This document shows positions 56,176 through 64,000 of a DNA stretch of 64,000 bases, one piece after another. The translations under genes were made by a program, and so were the position numbers. Each line of letters starts with the position of its first letter. Position 1 is the stretch's first letter. The DNA is taken from positions 1,178,001-1,242,000 of the forward strand of contig NZ_RQJO01000009.1 of the NCBI RefSeq assembly GCF_003858635.1, read 5' to 3'. The notes under the pieces were generated by a model. The model was given only the letters and a program-made list of their open reading frames with translations, was not told the DNA's origin and made no database searches. Source of the stretch: Larkinella rosea. GTDB taxonomy: Bacteria; Bacteroidota; Bacteroidia; Cytophagales; Spirosomataceae.

Positions 56176-59100
56176 TTAGAAGCTGAGGTTTATGCCCAGC
56201 GTATACACCGCCGACGGAACATCATCCTGGTAAATGGACGAGTTGAATTCAGGATCAAATCCGGTGAATTTGGTAATGACAATTGGGTTCAGAACTTGCC
56301 CGTAAACCCGGGCGTTCGCGACTTTCCAGCTATCGAGCAACTTTCTGGGCAGGGTAAAGCCCAACGTGATATCCGAAATACGTAAGAAGCTGGCATCCTG
56401 ATAGTTGATGGCGCTCCGATACGGGTTGGCAGCCACCACGCCGAAATACGTATTGGAAGGATTATCACTGCGCCAGTAATCGAGCGAAGCCAGCTTGTTG
56501 TACCGGGTGCTGTTCATTTCGCCGAAGGTTCCGGCCAGCGTGTTGTTGCTGTACTGCACCCCGTTCCGATAGTATGTAAAGAATGAAAAGTCGAAGCTTT
56601 TGTATTTAAACCGGTTGGTGACGCCCAGAATCCAGTTGGGAAGCTGCGTGCCCAGAATGACCCGGTCGTCGATGGCGTCGGTCGAGGAAATTTGCCCGTC
56701 GTTGTTCTGGTCCACCACGCGAACCGAACCGGGTTCCTGCTTGTATTTGGCCGCCAGTTCTTTGTCGGCCGTTTGCCAGATTCCTGCGAACTGGTAGTCA
56801 AAATTGGATTTAATCGGTGAACCGACGAAAAGTTTATTCCCTTTGTCAGCCGTCTGTCCGTTCCCGTATAACGACAGCAGCTTATTCCGGTTTAGGGTGA
56901 AGGCAAGGGTGCTGTTCCAGTTAAAGTCCTGATTCGTAATGTTTACGGTGTTGAGGGTGAGTTCAATCCCCCGGTTTTGAATAACACCCACATTGGAAAC
57001 CACCTGGTTAAAGCCCGTAACGGTGGGGATTTTCTGGTTCAGAATCAGGTCGACGGTTTTGCGGTTATACAGTTCCAGCGATGCGGCAATGCGGTTTTTA
57101 AAAAAGCCAAAATCGAGTCCCAGGTTCAGCTCTTTGCTGCGTTCCCATTTCAGGTCTTTGTTGGCCAGATTGGCCGGTGCAAAACCGTAGGCCGCCGTTC
57201 CGTCGAAATCGTAGCCCGTATTAATCAGGCTGGCCTGTGTACTGTAGGGATTTACTGTCGAGTTGCCCACCTGTCCGTAACTTAACCGCATCTTCAGGTT
57301 CGAAAACACGTGGAGGTCATTGATAAAAGGCTCATCGCCCAGCCGCCAGGCGAACGCAACGGAGGGAAAAAATGCCCATTTGTTGCCCTCGGCCAGTTGA
57401 GATGCCCCATCCGAACGACCGGTTACGGTCAGCATATACTTGTCGTTGAACGTATAATTAATGCGCCCCATGAACGACAGCAGCGACCGTTCGGTGAGGG
57501 AACTGGCATACCCGGTAACAGTTCCGGTCGACAGCGCAAACCAGTCCGAGGCATAGGGCAGGTCTTTGGCGGCAATGGTGTAGGTTTCGTTGCGCTGATA
57601 AAACGCACTTTGTAAGCCCGTTACAGCCAGTTTATGTTTGCCCAGGTCCAGGTTATAATTGATGATGTTATCGAGGGTGTAATTGCCCATCGTCCGGTTA
57701 TCATACTGCGCCCGGGGTTTGGTACCGATCTGTGACTTAGACCATTGCCCCCGGAAGTCACCAATTTTGGTGGTGCCGTAAGAGGCTGAAAGCGAGGAAC
57801 GAAATGTCAACCCTTTTACAATCGCCACTTCCGCATACGCGTTTCCCAGCGCATTCAGAACCGTCGTTTGCAGTTTGGAATTGACCGGATCGACGTCTAC
57901 CAGCGGGTTAGGCACCTGCTTGTCGTTGATCCCCATCCAGTACGCATACCCGCCGATGTTGAAATCCGAGTTTTCGGAAGGATTAGCCAGGTCGGAGAAG
58001 TTGACGGTTCCGGTGGGGCGGGCGCGGTAGGCCCCCCGCAACGATTCCTGCGAACCGACGTTCTGGTTGCTGTAGGTTAAATAGGAGGTAAATCCAACCT
58101 TAACCCGCTCGCCCAGCTTACTATCCAGACCGGCATTCAGGTTATAGCGCTTAAAACCGGTGTACAGCACGTTTCCGTTTTCGTTCAGATAACCGCCTGA
58201 AAACCGGTAGGTTGTCTTTTCACTACCTCCCGATACGCTGAGATTCTGGCTGGTCTGAAGGCCTGGGCGGGTAATGAGATCGACCCAGTCGGTGGTTCGG
58301 CCGCTTTTTATATTGTCCAGTTCGGCGGCCGTAAACGTGGCGCCCGTAGACCCTTCCAGCACGCGATCGGTATACGTCGCTTTGTAAAACTCCTGGGCAT
58401 TCATCAGTCGGGGAATATGGGCGGGCGTTTTTACGCCAATGTAGCTGTCATAACTGACGCGCGGCTTGCCCGACAGGCCCTTTTTGGTGGTAACGATCAC
58501 GACTCCATTCGCGCCCCGGGCCCCATAAATGGCCGTCGAGGAGGCATCTTTCAGGACGTCCATCGATTGAATGTCGTTGGGATTCAGGTTGTTCAGGTCA
58601 CCCCCAATCAATCCGTCGATGACCACCAAAGGCTCGGTTGAATTGTTGATGGTGTTTTCACCCCGAATGGTAATGGAATAACCGGCTCCCGGTTTATTGC
58701 TCGATTTGGTGACCGTGGCCCCCGCAACCTGGCCCTGAATAGCCCGGGCGGCCACGACAGGATTGGCCCGGACAATGTCTTTCGACTGAACCGACGCAAC
58801 CGCTCCCGTCAAATCCGTTTTTTTGATTTCGCCGTAACCGACTACGACAATCTCTTCCAGTTGTTTTAAATCGGCCATTAAAACAATGTCAAAATTGGTC
58901 CGGTTACCGACTTCAATATTTTGGGTCTCATAGCCGATAAAACTGAAGATCAACGCAGAACCCGGATTGTCGACGGACAGCGAAAAACTTCCATCCGCAG
59001 CGGTGGTTGTGCCTCGGTTTGTTCCTTTTATGATGATACTGGCGCCAATGATTGCCTCGCCTTTTTCATCTTTAACACTTCCTTTTACCGGAATGTCGAC

Positions 59101-59517
59101 CGAACTGGCCACGGGTAAAACCGTTGACGCATTCTGAATAAATCCCGTTTTAGGTTCGGCCCGATTCAGAACGATTTGTTTTCCCAAAACCCGGTATTCC
59201 AACTGGAGCGGTTTTAAGACGTTTTCCAAAACCGTACCCAGGGTTGAATTATCCAGATCCAGGGTTATTTTTCGTTCAGACCGAATCAGGTTGGAGCTAT
59301 AAACGAATCGGATTTCGGCCGATTTTTCGATTTCAATCAGGACCTTTTTGACCGGCTGGTTTTCTACTTTCAAACTAATCCGCCGATTAAGCAATTCCTG
59401 GCCATAACCATCATGAGCGACTGAAATGCCAAAAAACAACAGTGAAAGCAAAAGTTGGGAAAGAAGTATTCGCAGGGTTTTCGGCGGGATTTTGAAAAAT
59501 CGTATACTTTTTTTCAT
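56176..59517 (-). CDS. SusC/RagA TonB-dependent glycan transporter with STN domain
   Basis: 1113 residues. A signal peptide is followed by an STN (secretin/TonB N-terminal) domain (NRRISLKVENQPVKKVLIEIE, about 45-120) that signals to an anti-sigma factor. Then a carboxypeptidase-D-like domain (VKGSVKDEKGEAIIGASII), a plug starting VVVGYGEIKKTDLTGAVASV, and a 22-strand barrel ending VYTLGINLSF. The STN domain fits trans-envelope regulation through the neighbouring FecR and sigma factor. Confidence 0.94.
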   Translation of the reverse strand: MKKSIRFFKIPPKTLRILLSQLLLSLLFFGISVAHDGYGQELLNRRISLKVENQPVKKVLIEIEKSAEIRFVYSSNLIRSERKITLDLDNSTLGTVLENVLKPLQLEYRVLGKQIVLNRAEPKTGFIQNASTVLPVASSVDIPVKGSVKDEKGEAIIGASIIIKGTNRGTTTAADGSFSLSVDNPGSALIFSFIGYETQNIEVGNRTNFDIVLMADLKQLEEIVVVGYGEIKKTDLTGAVASVQSKDIVRANPVVAARAIQGQVAGATVTKSSNKPGAGYSITIRGENTINNSTEPLVVIDGLIGGDLNNLNPNDIQSMDVLKDASSTAIYGARGANGVVIVTTKKGLSGKPRVSYDSYIGVKTPAHIPRLMNAQEFYKATYTDRVLEGSTGATFTAAELDNIKSGRTTDWVDLITRPGLQTSQNLSVSGGSEKTTYRFSGGYLNENGNVLYTGFKRYNLNAGLDSKLGERVKVGFTSYLTYSNQNVGSQESLRGAYRARPTGTVNFSDLANPSENSDFNIGGYAYWMGINDKQVPNPLVDVDPVNSKLQTTVLNALGNAYAEVAIVKGLTFRSSLSASYGTTKIGDFRGQWSKSQIGTKPRAQYDNRTMGNYTLDNIINYNLDLGKHKLAVTGLQSAFYQRNETYTIAAKDLPYASDWFALSTGTVTGYASSLTERSLLSFMGRINYTFNDKYMLTVTGRSDGASQLAEGNKWAFFPSVAFAWRLGDEPFINDLHVFSNLKMRLSYGQVGNSTVNPYSTQASLINTGYDFDGTAAYGFAPANLANKDLKWERSKELNLGLDFGFFKNRIAASLELYNRKTVDLILNQKIPTVTGFNQVVSNVGVIQNRGIELTLNTVNITNQDFNWNSTLAFTLNRNKLLSLYGNGQTADKGNKLFVGSPIKSNFDYQFAGIWQTADKELAAKYKQEPGSVRVVDQNNDGQISSTDAIDDRVILGTQLPNWILGVTNRFKYKSFDFSFFTYYRNGVQYSNNTLAGTFGEMNSTRYNKLASLDYWRSDNPSNTYFGVVAANPYRSAINYQDASFLRISDITLGFTLPRKLLDSWKVANARVYGQVLNPIVITKFTGFDPEFNSSIYQDDVPSAVYTLGINLSF

Positions 59518-59571
59518 GGATTATAAGCGGGTTTAATTGGGTTTAGGAAAACGGTACAAGTCCAGAGAACA

Positions 59572-59595
59572 CTTGCCGAATGAGTCACCGGCAAG
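59572..59595 (-). promoter_or_regulatory. small hairpin between fecR-like and susC genes
   Basis: A 7-bp perfect stem (CTTGCCG at 59572-59578, CGGCAAG at 59589-59595). On the minus strand it lacks a following T-run, so it may be an attenuator, processing site or nothing. Confidence 0.3.
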
Positions 59596-59630
59596 AAAAA
59601 CATCGCAAACGTCGACCAAAGGCTGATTCA

Positions 59631-60719
59631 TCAAAGACAGCCTTTTGAATTCAGAATTATTTTATTGTCCACTTCTTTATAAGTGGCTTCCAGAGCCGAG
59701 CAGATCAATTCGAGTTTTTCCAGCAAAGGTTCATCTGAAAGATGAGCAGTTAGACGACATTTGGCAAGCTTTTCCTGATCGAAAACTATGTCAATGGCAT
59801 ACGCTTTTTTCAATTCCGCTAACACTTCGCTAGCGGGAGCTTCGTCAAAATTGAAGGTCAGTTTTTGGATAGGGAGTCTGAGTTGCTCCGGTGTAATAAG
59901 GGTTGGTTTGTCTATTTTAAAATCGTTTCCGTTTACTTTTACTTTTTCGTTGGCATTTAAGATCAATCCGTCAAGCGAATGGGCGGTTATTTTTTGATTT
60001 TTATCGGTGTCGTGCTGAAGAAAAATGGCAACCCTTCCGGTTTTAACCATCACCTCCATCGAGGACCCGGCCTGCCGGTTGGTTACCGAAAAGCTGGTAC
60101 CTAATACTTTGGTAATTAATTCATTGGCATACACGAAAAAGGGTCGATCCGCATTTTTCTTTACTTCGAAAAAGGCTTCACCCGCTAAAATAACTTCTCG
60201 TTTTGTCTTGTTATATTGCTTCGGCGAATAGCATATTTTACTGTTTGGCTGTAAAATTACTGAGCTTTTATCCGGCAAATTGACCAGGATGGGCTGCGAA
60301 GTTGTATTTACTTTTTCGTAGATTTCGCCCGTTTGACTCTTCGTGGTTTTAACCAGTTTATTATACGTGACAGGCGATGGTTTTTGAAGTTGAAACCAGC
60401 CAAAAAACGTTGCAATCAGAATTACAGAAGCGGCTGCCAGCCATTTACTATAGTGGAAAAAGTTAATTTCTTTCTCAACCGGACTGCTTTCGATCAGGCC
60501 AGCGGGTGGATTATTGATATTCAGGTATACTTTTTCCAGGCCCCGGTCGGCATCAAAAACATACTGCGGGTGTTGCTGTTCCCATTCATCCAGATAGTGG
60601 TAATACAGTTCATTGTTGTGTGGATTTTCGAGCCACTCTTCAATCATTTTTCGCTGGATGGATGTACTCCTTCCATCGAAATAATCGAACAGGATCTTCT
60701 TCGTTAATGATGTGTTCAT
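59631..60719 (-). CDS. FecR-family anti-sigma factor
   Basis: 362 residues. The cytosolic N-terminal domain (KKILFDYFDGRSTSIQRKMIEEWLE) binds sigma. A single helix lies near 88-108 (YSKWLAAASVILIATFFGWF). The periplasmic FecR domain (VNLPDKSSVILQPNSKICY, VILAGEAFFEVKKNADRPFFV) is followed by a C-terminal DUF4974 domain (LTFNFDEAPASEVLAELKKAY). It relays the SusC STN signal. 51 nt after the sigma gene. Confidence 0.92.
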   Translation of the reverse strand: MNTSLTKKILFDYFDGRSTSIQRKMIEEWLENPHNNELYYHYLDEWEQQHPQYVFDADRGLEKVYLNINNPPAGLIESSPVEKEINFFHYSKWLAAASVILIATFFGWFQLQKPSPVTYNKLVKTTKSQTGEIYEKVNTTSQPILVNLPDKSSVILQPNSKICYSPKQYNKTKREVILAGEAFFEVKKNADRPFFVYANELITKVLGTSFSVTNRQAGSSMEVMVKTGRVAIFLQHDTDKNQKITAHSLDGLILNANEKVKVNGNDFKIDKPTLITPEQLRLPIQKLTFNFDEAPASEVLAELKKAYAIDIVFDQEKLAKCRLTAHLSDEPLLEKLELICSALEATYKEVDNKIILNSKGCL

Positions 60720-60770
60720 CTTGGATGTTTATAACAGAAAGTGTATCTCATTGCGCTGAGAATTAGGTTA

Positions 60771-61433
60771 TTACTGAATAAAATACATTAGAGAAAATAC
60801 GAGTAAATAATCGGACTTTAATTCTTCTCTGATTTTAGCTAAAGCGCGGCTGATTAAGCGCTCGACGGCGCTGACGGTCAGTTGCATTTCGAGGGCGACC
60901 TCCGTGTATTTTTTGCCTTCTAATCGATTCAGTTGAAACGCCCGCTTCGATTGTTGTGGCAGGCGTTGAATGGCAGCATCCAGTTTCTGACTCAACTCAT
61001 GAAACTGGGTAATTTCGTCGGGCCGCAAAACCGTCGTATTGTTGTAATTCTGAAATTCTACGCTGCTAGATTCAAAGGTTGTATTTCGATTTAATTCAAT
61101 TTTCAGGCAAGTATGTGCTCTGTTTCGGACGGATATGTATAAATAAGATTTATAGGATGATGTGATTTGTTCATACACTTTATTGTTCCAGAAGTTGGTA
61201 AAAACTTCCGCAACGATATCTTCCGCCGTTTCCTTTGCATAAACATACCGGATCGCGTGATTACACAAATTCGTATAATATTTACGAAAGAGTAATTCAA
61301 ATCCTTCTTTGGGTGATTTATCGAAGCAAGCCTTGATAAAGTATTCGTCAGAAAAAATTTTAGTCTCTGCCGAAACACCGAATATGTCTTTCCCTATGGA
61401 AAAATCATCGCTTTCCTGCTCCGCTAGGTTCAT
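60771..61433 (-). CDS. ECF RNA polymerase sigma factor of the PUL
   Basis: 220 residues. Region 2 (FELLFRKYYTNLCNHAIRYV, AEDIVAEVFTNFWNN) and region 4 (LDAAIQRLPQQSKRAFQLNRLEGKKYTEVALEM, here cut to its start; VSAVERLISRALAKIREEL) are the Bacteroidota SusC-linked ECF type. It should activate the PUL when released by the FecR protein. It is encoded first in the cluster. Confidence 0.92.
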   Translation of the reverse strand: MNLAEQESDDFSIGKDIFGVSAETKIFSDEYFIKACFDKSPKEGFELLFRKYYTNLCNHAIRYVYAKETAEDIVAEVFTNFWNNKVYEQITSSYKSYLYISVRNRAHTCLKIELNRNTTFESSSVEFQNYNNTTVLRPDEITQFHELSQKLDAAIQRLPQQSKRAFQLNRLEGKKYTEVALEMQLTVSAVERLISRALAKIREELKSDYLLVFSLMYFIQ

Positions 61434-61999
61434 CGGTTTATCAGTTATTTACGTGCGGTATAAGTTGAGATCTTCGGTGAGTTCGACGGGATTTAAAACC
61501 CATTCCATCCATTGCACAAACCGCATCTTATCTTTTATCCTAACGTACGGTTAAATGGATCGGATCGATCAGGCCACCAATCAACTAGTTAAAACTCGGT
61601 TGTTGAGTCTGAAATAAGCGCGCTGGCCAGTCAAAACCGCTGTGGGATCGGAAAAGAAATTGAAAGCGTCCATTTGGGCTTCTCATTTCAATGTCGGATC
61701 AATACGAGTGGTTGTCCCGGCCAGAGGACTTATCTAAAATGTTCTAATTCAAAGACAAAGTTTTATTATTTTACCCCACACTTTCTTAAAGATTATTTGT
61801 AAAATTTTGGAAAAGCCTTTTTTCGACAAAACCGTCGGGACTTACTTGTGGTGGCAAGTTCAATATGGGTATTATTCCCGGAAGGTGATTTTAGCGTGGT
61901 TGGCGGCTATAAAATGGTGAGGGCCCTGCCCACTTAGAGCCGCTAGACCCAGGGCGATAAGGGGAATGGAATGAAAAGTAGAAACTGCATCGTGCGCCG
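61434..61999 (-). other. 566-nt intergenic region upstream of the sigma gene
   Basis: It contains the sigma-gene promoter side and the 3' side of the GH43 gene. I found no exact TAnnTTTG box, no strong terminator and no convincing ORF. A 46-codon tail in another frame past the GH43 stop is probably chance. Confidence 0.35.
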
Positions 62000-63070
62000 T
62001 TACCTGGCCACTGAGGTTGGTTTTTGCAGAGGTGTTCCGACGGCAGCGGGTATACCAAAGTCCGGACTGCCATCTGCTTTCCAGCCAAACCGTTGAGCGC
62101 GGGGCGTTCGGTCTTTGCAAGCCTTATTGGCTTCGGTTTTTGCGTGATACACAATCCAGTCCTCCTGGCCGTCGGACGATTGGGTAAAGCAGTTGTGACC
62201 GGGGCCAAATACGTTGTGAGCCGCAGACTGGGCAAAAACGGGCTGATCTGATTTCGTCCAGGAGGCCGGGTCCAGTAAATTACTCGTTTCGGCGGCTGTC
62301 AGCATCCCCAGCGAATAATTGTCGTCCCAACACGCGCTGGCTGAGTAGATGATAAAAAGTTTCCCCCGTTTTCCCTTCAAAAACTGGGGACCTTCGCAAA
62401 TCTCCCGCCCATCGTATTTTTCCCACGACAAGGTGGGCCGCGCTAGTTCTACCTGCTTCGTACTGATTGTCCAGGGGTTAATCATCTCGGCAATGAACAG
62501 ATTACTTTGCGGACCGACATATCCCGAATACAAAAAATAGGTTTTGCCCTGATGTTCAAAAACCGATCCGTCGAGTCCGGTATAGTTGGTATTCAGCTTG
62601 CCTTTATCGGTCCAGCTGCCTGCCAATGGATTGGAGGCTTCGTTCTCCAGCACAAAAACGTACCGATTCAAATCACCCGGTTTTTCACGGTCTGTCGCTG
62701 TATAATAGAGATACCACTTTCCGTTTAAGCGGTGAAGTTCGGGAGCCCAGATATCTTTCGAATTGGGCCCGGAAGCGGGCGGTGACCAAACGACCTTTTT
62801 TTCGGCATTGGTTAAACTGGTGAAATCTTTCGTGCGCCAAAGCGTTAAGTTTCGGCCCGTTGTGTTCGTATAATAATAATACCCATCCTTAAAAAGAACC
62901 CACGGATCAGCTCCGGCAGTCAGAAGGGGATTGGTAAAGGTCGATTCCTGGGCGCGATTCTGTCCAAATAGGGGAGTGGATAAACCGACAATGCTGAGGA
63001 AAACAAAAACCGTTCTGGCCGTGGAAAGGATCAATACGGCAGAAACTATTCTGGAGATAATTGGGTTCAT
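62000..63070 (-). CDS. GH43-family glycosidase
   Basis: 356 residues with signal region (STPLFGQ). Five-bladed GH43 propeller: base Asp in LLTAGADPWVLFKDGYYY, DIWAPELHRLNGKWYLYYTA, pKa-modulating Asp in GLDGSVFEHQGKTYF, acid Glu in EICEGPQFLKGK, and HNCFTQSSDGQEDWIVYHA. Typical activities are arabinofuranosidase or xylosidase; the exact one is not readable. It is upstream of the sigma gene on the same strand but 566 nt away, so it is probably a separate unit linked to the PUL. Confidence 0.85.
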   Translation of the reverse strand: MNPIISRIVSAVLILSTARTVFVFLSIVGLSTPLFGQNRAQESTFTNPLLTAGADPWVLFKDGYYYYTNTTGRNLTLWRTKDFTSLTNAEKKVVWSPPASGPNSKDIWAPELHRLNGKWYLYYTATDREKPGDLNRYVFVLENEASNPLAGSWTDKGKLNTNYTGLDGSVFEHQGKTYFLYSGYVGPQSNLFIAEMINPWTISTKQVELARPTLSWEKYDGREICEGPQFLKGKRGKLFIIYSASACWDDNYSLGMLTAAETSNLLDPASWTKSDQPVFAQSAAHNVFGPGHNCFTQSSDGQEDWIVYHAKTEANKACKDRTPRAQRFGWKADGSPDFGIPAAVGTPLQKPTSVAR

Positions 63071-63178
63071 GGATACCGATTTTCGTGGTCCAATTTTGGT
63101 AAACTATGCCAAAAATCAAAGCGAGTCTTCGGCTGATCGGCAAAGTAAACGGTCAGTAATCGCAATTCCCGTCGATTT

Positions 63179-63206
63179 AAAAACCGGTTATCGATAACCG
63201 GTTTTT
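63179..63206. repeat. perfect 28-bp palindrome
   Basis: Every base pairs across the centre 63192/63193 (core ACCGGTTATCGATAACCGGT, flanked by five A and five T). It can form a bidirectional terminator-like stem. It lies 109 nt upstream of the GH43 ATG, where no transcript is expected to end. Confidence 0.8.
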
Positions 63207-63280
63207 GATATAAATTCTACCGCTTTCAGTCGGTTCGATCAAAGGTGTCTTCGCAATAGGCCATACCAACGGCTTAGAAT

Positions 63281-63335
63281 TAACTTTTTTCTAAGATGGC
63301 TCTAAGTATTTTCTAATATGGGGGGGCCTACTTTG
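63281..63335 (+). promoter_or_regulatory. response-regulator array (four TAA, 11-bp period) and promoter
   Basis: TAA at 63281, 63292, 63303 and 63314; the last three are CTAA(G/T). The -7-like TACTTTG (63329-63335) ends 21 bp after the last TAA start, as in the two other arrays of the window. Transcription would start near 63342. Confidence 0.75.
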
Positions 63336-63564
63336 TGTCGGGAATAAGTGGAGCAGATTTAGCCTCCTGCTCTTGTTGCTTTTTGAGGGTAAAGACATGG
63401 GAAATGAGATGAAATAGTAAATCGGTTGACTTTCAGCGGTTTTCTGCCTTTCTCTTGTCCTCATTTCTTTACGCTCAATGCAATAGAAGGTTTTTGGCGA
63501 GTAAAATTGCTAATTTCAGGTGATTTCGATAGCCGGTTGCATCATGGAAACCGGCTATTTTTTT
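63336..63564 (+). ncRNA. candidate regulated small RNA
   Basis: The segment between the array promoter (start near 63342) and the terminator ending at 63564 has no ORF above about 15 codons. Possible stems are GAGCAG/CTGCTC (63351-63356 with 63367-63372), GAAATGAG/CTCATTTC (63401-63408 with 63460-63467) and the terminator. A short peptide beginning at ATG 63397 (MGNEMK) is the only ATG-initiated frame of note. Being an sRNA is inference from boundaries. Confidence 0.5.
63529..63564 (+). terminator. intrinsic terminator
   Basis: A perfect 10-bp stem (ATAGCCGGTT at 63529-63538 with AACCGGCTAT at 63549-63558) is followed directly by a run of T to 63564. Textbook Rho-independent form on the plus strand. 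Confidence 0.88.
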
Positions 63565-63576
63565 GCCAAAAAATTC

Positions 63577-63631
63577 TAATATAATTCTAATCGCAGTCTA
63601 AGGGTTATTTAAAATGACTACCCCATCTTTG
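63577..63631 (+). promoter_or_regulatory. response-regulator array (four TAA, 11-bp period) before a small gene
   Basis: TAA at 63577, 63588, 63599 and 63610, then CATCTTTG (63624-63631) whose end is 21 bp after the last TAA start. The next gene begins at 63669. It starts only 13 nt after the preceding terminator. Confidence 0.75.
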
Positions 63632-63668
63632 TGGGAAGGCTATCCACATTTAACCCCATCAACTGAAT

Positions 63669-63842
63669 ATGTCCTGGTTTGAATATAGCAAGTGTGTACT
63701 TAATAAAGTTGATTTTGACCGGCGGCTTTTTCGGAAGGAATTGCGAAAACTGCTTCGGTTACTTTCTCACCCGGAACGACTCCAACTGCTTCAGTGGTGT
63801 CGTCTGCAGGTTAAGCGAAAACAGGTACTTATCAATACTTAA
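63669..63842 (+). CDS. 57-residue basic hypothetical protein
   Basis: From ATG 63669 to TAA 63842. The product starts MSWFEYSKCVLNKVDFDRRL and ends VKRKQVLINT; it is helical and rich in Arg/Lys. I recall similar short proteins beginning MSWF.YSK in other Bacteroidota but know no function. The array promoter 38 nt upstream supports it being a real gene. An overlapping 73-codon frame looks like a shadow. Confidence 0.6.
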   Translation: MSWFEYSKCVLNKVDFDRRLFRKELRKLLRLLSHPERLQLLQWCRLQVKRKQVLINT

Positions 63843-63844
63843 AA

Positions 63845-63964
63845 GGGAGACTTTGGAGAAACGGATTCAGTCAGTCTCCAGTCGCAAGTCTCCCCGCTGA
63901 TTTTGTGTTTTCTTTTGCGTTTTAGGTAGAAAGGGAGTAGCCGGTCCGTGAAAAGGATCGGCTA
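63845..63964 (+). terminator. two hairpins after the small gene
   Basis: GGGAGACTT (63845-63853) can pair with AAGTCTCCC (63886-63894) or, partly, with AGTCTCC (63873-63879); a T-rich stretch follows. A second stem, TAGCCGGTCC with GGATCGGCTA (63938-63947 with 63955-63964), is followed by TCTTGTTT. Likely terminators. Nothing else is seen to the window end. Confidence 0.55.
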
Positions 63965-64000
63965 TCTTGTTTAGATTGGTTCGGGCGAATGTTCACTAAA

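Noticed and set aside
61872-62235. Frames running past the GH43 stop (82 and 114 codons)
   Set aside because: They mostly shadow the GH43 gene. The GH43 C-terminus looks complete and no frameshift is needed.

Overview
The window looks like the chromosome of a Bacteroidota bacterium, most likely a Cytophagales member of the Spirosoma/Larkinella kind. The evidence is a SprB-repeat adhesin with a type IX secretion (T9SS) sorting tail, a TANFOR-domain protein, a SusC/SusD pair with its own ECF sigma and FecR anti-sigma factor, A-rich start regions without strong Shine-Dalgarno sequences, and promoters resembling the Bacteroidota -7 element TAnnTTTG. No rRNA, tRNA, CRISPR array or insertion sequence was seen.

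Layout. 1-15554 (minus) is a tight three-gene surface operon: a giant SprB-like adhesin, an outer-membrane barrel, and a TANFOR protein that runs off the left edge. The visible C-terminal end of the TANFOR protein looks like a polymorphic toxin. 15785-22369 (plus, divergent) holds a lipoprotein and a 1781-residue Ig-like repeat protein with eight 237-bp tandem units. 22841-25862 is a decayed ABC permease with an intact PadR regulator. 26113-37170 is a mixed accessory region: reductases, a catalytically degenerate sensor/receiver protein, two small paralogous tail-anchored proteins with identical promoter/operator geometry, a sugar-dehydrogenase-like lipoprotein, an alpha/beta hydrolase, a pYEATS membrane protein and a TIM-barrel isomerase. 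37406-45241 is a two-component system followed by a CzcCBA-type metal efflux operon. 45714-46643 is an MTHFR-like enzyme. 46766-61433 (minus) is a polysaccharide-utilisation locus: sigma, FecR, SusC, SusD, DUF1080 protein, GH27, PVC-type cytochrome c and an unrecognised secreted protein. A GH43 enzyme follows. The right end (63180-63964) has almost no protein coding but is dense in regulatory DNA.

The strongest unexplained signal is a family of promoters carrying TAA trinucleotides spaced exactly 11 bp apart. Six lie before the efflux operon (39580-39637), four at 63281-63316 and four at 63577-63612. In all three the last TAA is the same distance (21 bp) from the end of the -7-like element. 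This is the geometry of OmpR-type response-regulator binding, and an OmpR-type regulator gene lies just upstream of the first array. One of the promoters drives a segment of about 220 nt with no usable ORF that ends in a clear intrinsic terminator, a candidate small RNA. A second operator family, 21-bp-period direct repeats placed 20 bp from a TAGGTTTG -7 box, precedes the two small paralogous membrane-protein genes.
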